A stretch of DNA of 5,708 bases from assembly GCA_031268065.1 (NCBI GenBank), contig JAIRXX010000197.1, positions 1 to 5,708 of the forward strand, given 5' to 3'. Source of the DNA: Propionibacteriaceae bacterium (GTDB taxonomy: Bacteria > Actinomycetota > Actinomycetes > Propionibacteriales > Propionibacteriaceae). Numbering within the stretch: the stretch's first letter is position 1; each line of letters starts with the position of its first letter. Below are positions 4,709-5,708 of the stretch, piece after piece. The notes beneath the pieces are model-generated. The model was not told the origin of the DNA. It did no database searches and worked only from the letters and a program-made list of their open reading frames with translations. Both the position numbers and the translations under genes were made by a program.

Positions 4709-5628
4709 GGCAGCCCGATCCCGCTGGATTCAGGACCCGGACCCGGACCCGGCAGGGGAAGAGCCTTCGCCACTTTTACGAAATCCGCTACGCCAAGCAC
4801 TTCACCGCGAGCCTGCGGATCGACGCCAACCCCTGCCAAAGCCTGCGCGGCAGCTGTTGGCGATCCGAAAAGTCCGGCCAGGGCAGAGCGCAACATCTTG
4901 CGCCGCTGGGCGAACGCCGCGTCAACCACTTTGAAGACAGCCTTACGCAGCGCATCGCCGCCGTCCGACACTTCCGCAGCAGCCAGCCCAACAGGCGTGG
5001 CGCGGCTGAACCGCACCAGCCCGGAATCCACCTTGGGCACCGGCCAGAATACGCTCGGCGGCACGCTGCCGATCCGCTCCGCGACGGCGTACCAGGCCAT
5101 TTTCACCGACGGCGACCCGTAAACCTTGGAACCGGGCGCGGCCACCAGCCGATCAGCCACCTCGGCTTGCACCATTACCAACCCGCGCTCAATCGTGGGA
5201 ACATCGGCCAAAAGCCGCAGCAACACCGGCACACTCACGTTGTAGGGCAGATTCGCCACCATTGCGTTGGGCTGATCCCGCACGCCATCGGCGACGCCAA
5301 ATGCCACCCGCAGCGCGTCCGCCGTTACGACCCGCAGCCGCTCAGCTGCCTCGGGCGCCAGCGCGGCCACCGTCTGCGGAAGCCGACTGGCCAACACCGG
5401 CTCTATCTCGACTGCGGTCACCCGTGCTCCCGCCTCCAGCAGCCCCAGCGTCAGCGATCCCAGGCCCGGCCCCACTTCGAGCACGCGGTCACCATCCCCG
5501 ACTCCGGCAGCCGCCACGATGCGGCGCACAGTGTTCGCGTCGTGGACGAAGTTCTGCCCGCGAGCCTTGGTCGGGCGCAAGCCGATTTCAGCGGCGATTT
5601 CGCGAATAGTGCGCGGGTCGAGCAGCAT
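4705..5628 (-). CDS. rsmA: 16S rRNA (adenine1518-N6/adenine1519-N6)-dimethyltransferase
   Basis: 307 residues from ATG 5628. RsmA (KsgA) uses S-adenosylmethionine to dimethylate two adjacent adenines in the 3'-terminal hairpin of 16S rRNA during late 30S assembly. Motifs: RGQNFVHD (23-30), SAM motif [11 protein letters not shown] (51-60), the acidic end of strand 2 AVEIEP (72-77), catalytic motif IV NLPYN (126-130), [10 protein letters not shown] (151-160), [14 protein letters not shown] (194-207) and the C-terminal [13 protein letters not shown] (238-250). GTG codons at 5634 and 5631 also open the frame, but the GGGGAG ribosome site (5634-5639) would then overlap the start; ATG 5628 sits 5 bases from it. 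The start shares one base with the upstream stop (TGATG). The tail is odd: about 17 residues of Pro-Gly repeats and Ser after the usual end, coded by a hexamer repeat. ispE follows with a 4-base overlap. Confidence 0.96.
   Translation of the reverse strand: MLLDPRTIREIAAEIGLRPTKARGQNFVHDANTVRRIVAAAGVGDGDRVLEVGPGLGSLTLGLLEAGARVTAVEIEPVLASRLPQTVAALAPEAAERLRVVTADALRVAFGVADGVRDQPNAMVANLPYNVSVPVLLRLLADVPTIERGLVMVQAEVADRLVAAPGSKVYGSPSVKMAWYAVAERIGSVPPSVFWPVPKVDSGLVRFSRATPVGLAAAEVSDGGDALRKAVFKVVDAAFAQRRKMLRSALAGLFGSPTAAAQALAGVGVDPQARGEVLGVADFVKVAKALPLPGPGPGPESSGIGLP
4733..4750. repeat. Perfect hexamer repeat, three copies, in the rsmA tail
   Basis: GGACCC is repeated three times head to tail (plus strand) and followed by GG. 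Read on the minus strand it codes for alternating Pro and Gly in the RsmA C-terminal tail. Copy-number change would add or remove two residues without a frameshift. Confidence 0.85.
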
Positions 5629-5708
5629 CACCACTCCCCAAAGACGGCTTCAGCATTGGCAGCGAGTTGGGCGCAGAACTCTGCCAAGTCCGCGCCGCGC
5701 CGCGCCGC
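5628..5708 (-). CDS. tatD: TatD-family hydrolase, C-terminal end only
   Basis: The minus strand is open from the window edge (5708) to TGA at 5630-5628, giving 26 residues that end in [21 protein letters not shown]. This fits the end of TatD-family metal-dependent hydrolases, which close with a helix and an Asn-Ala-x-x-x-Phe-Gly pattern. Its position directly upstream of rsmA matches the actinobacterial order tatD-(rpf)-rsmA-ispE. The family acts in DNA repair/degradation or on D-aminoacyl substrates. The stop overlaps the rsmA ATG by one base (TGATG), so the two are likely cotranslated. The identity rests on a short tail plus gene order, so it is less secure than the two genes after it. Confidence 0.65.
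   Translation of the reverse strand, partial: AARRGADLAEFCAQLAANAEAVFGEW
5634..5639 (-). promoter_or_regulatory. Ribosome binding site fixing the rsmA start at 5628
   Basis: On the minus strand GGGGAG lies 5 bases before ATG 5628, inside the last codons of the tatD-like gene. It rules against the overlapping GTG at 5634. Confidence 0.65.

Noticed and set aside
3782..5634. Long plus-strand open frames opposite ispE and rsmA (for example 4514-5122)
   Set aside because: They lie antisense to two well-supported genes, have no family-like motifs and show Arg/Pro/Ser-rich composition typical of GC-rich shadow frames.

Overview
The window looks like part of a chromosome from a mid-to-high-GC Actinomycetota bacterium. 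The right side carries the conserved housekeeping run tatD (3' end) - rsmA/ksgA - ispE on the minus strand. The protein details, such as the Isp[16 protein letters not shown] loop and the Rsm[14 protein letters not shown] block, resemble the mycobacterial/actinobacterial forms. The left side carries a TetR regulator and then a YbaB-like / EspC-like / large-secreted-protein set of the kind that accompanies type VII (ESX) secretion in actinobacteria. I cannot place the genus.

Layout. Bases 1-590 are the 3' part of a TetR-family regulator (+). A 53-base gap follows, with a short hairpin and a promoter whose spacing suggests that the next mRNA is leaderless. From 644 to 3767 the plus strand is one tightly packed operon: a YbaB/EbfC-like small protein (644-1087), an EspC-like type VII secretion-associated protein (1084-1401), a 413-aa modular secreted protein (1395-2636), a 251-aa protein made of two tandem zinc-finger-like repeats (2633-3388), a 70-aa zinc-ribbon protein (about 3442-3654) and a 38-aa ORF (3651-3767). 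Most junctions are 4-base GTGA or ATGA overlaps, so translation is probably coupled. Convergent to this operon, and only 14 bases away, ispE (3782-4708, -) ends. It overlaps rsmA (4705-5628, -), which overlaps the end of a tatD-like gene (5628-5708, -, partial).

How the genes fit together. The operon reads as a polymorphic toxin cassette exported by a type VII-like route: a small helper (YbaB-like), an EspC-like substrate or partner, then a toxin with a helical type VII N-terminal half and a distinct C-terminal domain. That domain begins near residue 270 and has a His-Gly ... Ala-Cys-x-x-Gly layout like caspase-fold (clan CD) cysteine peptidases. Its DNA drops to about 50% GC, against about 62% in sampled blocks of the N-terminal half. 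The next gene is in the immunity position and is an internal tandem duplication with a 131-residue period. The terminal 38-aa ORF ends in the same Asp-Trp-x-Trp-Trp-Lys-Thr tail, so it looks like a remnant of another copy left by recombination. The toxin and immunity roles are inferences from architecture. The housekeeping genes on the other strand (DNase/deacylase-like TatD, 16S rRNA dimethyltransferase, isoprenoid kinase) are unrelated in function and mark the edge of the accessory cassette.
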